Assembly (NCBI GenBank): GCA_910574805.1 | Contig: CAJTCV010000004.1 | Location: 124,493 to 188,492 of the forward strand | Origin: Lachnospiraceae bacterium | Lineage (GTDB): Bacteria > Bacillota > Clostridia > Lachnospirales > Lachnospiraceae | Direction: 5' to 3' | DNA: 64,000 bases | In this document: positions 62,052 through 64,000 of the stretch, piece after piece | Layout: the number at the start of each line of letters is the position of its first letter | How positions within the stretch are numbered: position 1 is the stretch's first letter | Program-made: the position numbers and the translations under genes | The notes under the pieces: generated by a model | The model's input: only the letters and a program-made list of their open reading frames with translations | Told to the model about the DNA's origin: nothing | Databases searched by the model: none

Positions 62052-64000
62052 CCGTCAATATCTTTCATAAGGTTGCCGTCCAGAGCCTGAAGAACAACCA
62101 GGCACGGACGCTGGTGACGATCCTCGGAGTGGCGTTATCCGCCGCGCTCTTTACCGGAATCGCCACCTTCGGCACTTCGCTGATTGACTATCTGGTCCGG
62201 GGAGAGATTGCAAAAGGCGGGGACTGGCATGTGGTGTGCTCGGATGCGGACGCTTCCCTTCTTAAGGAACTGAAAGAGGATCCCCGGACAGAGTACGTGA
62301 CAACTTATCAGAATATCGGCTATGCCCTGCTGGAAGGAGCTGGAGAGATGAGCGCCGCAAAACCGTATCTGTTCCTCGCGGAAGTGGGAGAGGAGGCATG
62401 GGAAGACCTGCCCATCCATCTGACCATCGGCCGGATGCCGGAGAACAGTCAGGAGATTCTGATCCCCGATCATATTGCCATCAAAGCTGGCGTCCGGATT
62501 TCCACAGGCGATACGCTGACGCTGGCGGTGGGGGACCGGGAAGCGGAAGGTCGGAAGCTGACCCAGTGCGACCCGTATCGGGAAGGGGAACATTTGACAG
62601 GAACCAGGGAACAGACGTTTACCGTGACCGGCATCTATGAGCGGCCCGGATTCGAGCTGCACGAATTTCCCGGATATACGGTCATCACCGGCCCGGACCC
62701 GGGGGGACTGGCCGGAAGCTGCAGCGCGTATATAAAGCTTTGGGATCCCTGGAAGGCACAGAATTTTGCAGAGAGTAAAAAGGACAGGAGCAGTTTTGCC
62801 ATCAATGAAAATCTGCTTCGTTTTATGGGGATCTCCGATAACCGGCTGTTCAACGCTTTCTTGTATACCGTGGGCGGCATGCTGGTGTTGATTATCATGA
62901 CGGCGTCGGTATTTTTAATCTACAATTCCTTTCAGATCTCTCTGAACGAGCGGATCCATCAGTTCGGCATTCTTATGTCGGTGGGGGCCACGGCGAGACA
63001 GCTGAAGGGGCTGGTATTTTTTGAGGGTCTGTGTATCGGCTGTATGGGGATTCCACCCGGAATCGCTGCCGGGATCGGCTGCATCCGTCTGCTCCTGCCT
63101 GTAGTGTCCGGTCGGTTCGGAGGAATGACCGGCAGCGGCGTGTCCATGGAATTGTCGGTGTCGGTGTCTGCACTGGGGGCAGCGGCTGTGATCAGCATGA
63201 TCACGATCCTGATCTCTGCCTGGATCCCGGCGAAAAAGGCGGTGTCCATCCCGGTGCTGGAATGCATCCGTCAAACCGGCGAGATCCGCATGGAAGGAAA
63301 AGATGTCCGGACGCCGAAGCTTTTGTGGAAGATTTACGGACTGGAAGGTGTGCTGGCATGGAAGAATTTTAAGAGAAATAAAAGACGCTACCGGGGTGTG
63401 ATCATCTCTCTGACCTTCAGCGTGGTGCTGACCGTGACCGGCAGTGCATTCAATACGACTCTGAAACAGATGACCAGAGGCCATATGACAGAAGTGGCGG
63501 ACGGCGACATTTCTCTGATCATAAAAGATCTTCCGGAGGAGGAATTTCTCCGGCTCCATGACAGGCTGCAGGAGACAGAAGGGGTTAAAAGAAGTACCTG
63601 GCAGATCAATCCGGTCTATACTGCCGTGACAGACGGTCTTCCGGACGATTTTTTAAGGCAGTACCGGGAGGGGATGGGAGAGGACAGTGCCGGGAGCAGG
63701 CAGCAGATTCCCGTATATACCCAGTTTATTGAAGAGGATCTCTATGATGAGTTTCTCCATGAGCTGGGGCTGCCAGTGAAAGAATACAGCGGACCGGACG
63801 GAAAGGTTCTCATGTGTGCGGCGGATGTGCAGGAGCATGTGACGTATTTAACCGGAAGCACCGTGGATTTTACGTTTCTGTCCGCGGACGGCGGACAGGA
63901 AAAGAAGGTCTGTGCTGTCTTTGCAGACCACTATCCGCTGGATACGACTTTTGAAAGGGTGCCGGACTGGATGTTTGTAATGACAGTGCCCATGGAGAGG
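62048..64000 (+). CDS. ABC transporter permease, MacB/FtsX type, 3' end outside window
   Basis: At least 651 residues, open to the window end. TM1 near 18-45 (TLVTILGVALSAALFTGIAT), then a large extracytoplasmic domain (about 50-275), then FtsX core helices near 275-300, 325-350 and 375-400 (GMLVLIIMTASVFLIYNSFQ; SVSVSALGAAAVISMITILI), and a second FtsX half from about 445. Start overlaps the ATPase stop, so translation normally depends on the ATPase gene that is now split. Probably exports or senses an envelope-active peptide with the upstream two-component system. Confidence 0.88.
   Translation, partial: MTVNIFHKVAVQSLKNNQARTLVTILGVALSAALFTGIATFGTSLIDYLVRGEIAKGGDWHVVCSDADASLLKELKEDPRTEYVTTYQNIGYALLEGAGEMSAAKPYLFLAEVGEEAWEDLPIHLTIGRMPENSQEILIPDHIAIKAGVRISTGDTLTLAVGDREAEGRKLTQCDPYREGEHLTGTREQTFTVTGIYERPGFELHEFPGYTVITGPDPGGLAGSCSAYIKLWDPWKAQNFAESKKDRSSFAINENLLRFMGISDNRLFNAFLYTVGGMLVLIIMTASVFLIYNSFQISLNERIHQFGILMSVGATARQLKGLVFFEGLCIGCMGIPPGIAAGIGCIRLLLPVVSGRFGGMTGSGVSMELSVSVSALGAAAVISMITILISAWIPAKKAVSIPVLECIRQTGEIRMEGKDVRTPKLLWKIYGLEGVLAWKNFKRNKRRYRGVIISLTFSVVLTVTGSAFNTTLKQMTRGHMTEVADGDISLIIKDLPEEEFLRLHDRLQETEGVKRSTWQINPVYTAVTDGLPDDFLRQYREGMGEDSAGSRQQIPVYTQFIEEDLYDEFLHELGLPVKEYSGPDGKVLMCAADVQEHVTYLTGSTVDFTFLSADGGQEKKVCAVFADHYPLDTTFERVPDWMFVMTVPMER

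Overview
The window looks like a chromosome segment of a Gram-positive anaerobe of the Clostridia, probably a gut Lachnospiraceae-type bacterium. The grounds are strong AGGAGG-type ribosome binding sites, frequent TTG and GTG starts, moderate GC, XhlA, holin and LysM lysis genes of Firmicutes type, and a BceRS-like two-component system next to an ABC transporter. The species cannot be fixed from the sequence.

Layout. (1) Bases 1-6707 are the late end of one prophage or phage-tail element: a tail-collar protein cut by the window edge, a tail fibre, a tail-fibre shufflon with its own tyrosine recombinase, a type I toxin-antitoxin module inside the shufflon, then XhlA, holin and amidase. (2) Bases 6733-12487 are chromosomal: a cysteine synthase, an AAA-ATPase/nuclease-like protein, a response regulator, a sensor kinase, a 4Fe-4S membrane protein, and the first two thirds of an ABC transporter ATPase gene. 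(3) About 12483-61812 is a complete-looking 49.3 kb prophage integrated by a large serine recombinase inside that ATPase gene, right after its Walker B (DEPTG) codons. (4) From 61815 the ATPase gene resumes, followed by its FtsX-type permease, which runs off the window.

The large prophage. At its left end lie integrase, a DUF4236 protein and a CI-like repressor with three operators. An early operon follows, then a DGR target gene, an HUH-type Rep protein, and a long run of small genes (ASCH, DNA methyltransferase, DUF4406-like, two DUF2786, HD, VRR-NUC). ParA/ParB and a sigma-like late regulator come next. The head genes are lambda-like (Nu1, GpA, portal, ClpP-like protease, gpD, gpE). The tail genes are P2/Mu-like and contractile (sheath, tube, a -1 frameshifted chaperone, tape measure, gpX, gpD, gpV, gpU, gpW, gpJ, gpI). 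Then come a second DGR target, Avd, the template repeat and the reverse transcriptase, the lysis genes, and a right-end cluster controlled by repeated ACTTGCG operators that includes a ribbon-helix-helix protein.

The most interesting content is diversification machinery. A diversity-generating retroelement has one template repeat (53965-54080) and two variable repeats. One is adjacent (53301-53411) and the other lies 36 kb away near the opposite prophage end (18000-18115). Every difference from the template falls on a template adenine. Independently, the first element carries four alternately oriented 20-bp sites that can swap four in-frame C-terminal tail-fibre cassettes. Other notable signals are the reconstructable attP with perfect 12-bp arms, a twice-repeated tRNA-like RNA with a compensatory pair, 10-bp-phased ATTGCCCG repeats at two candidate late promoters, and a prophage-wide ACTTGCGCAAGT operator set.
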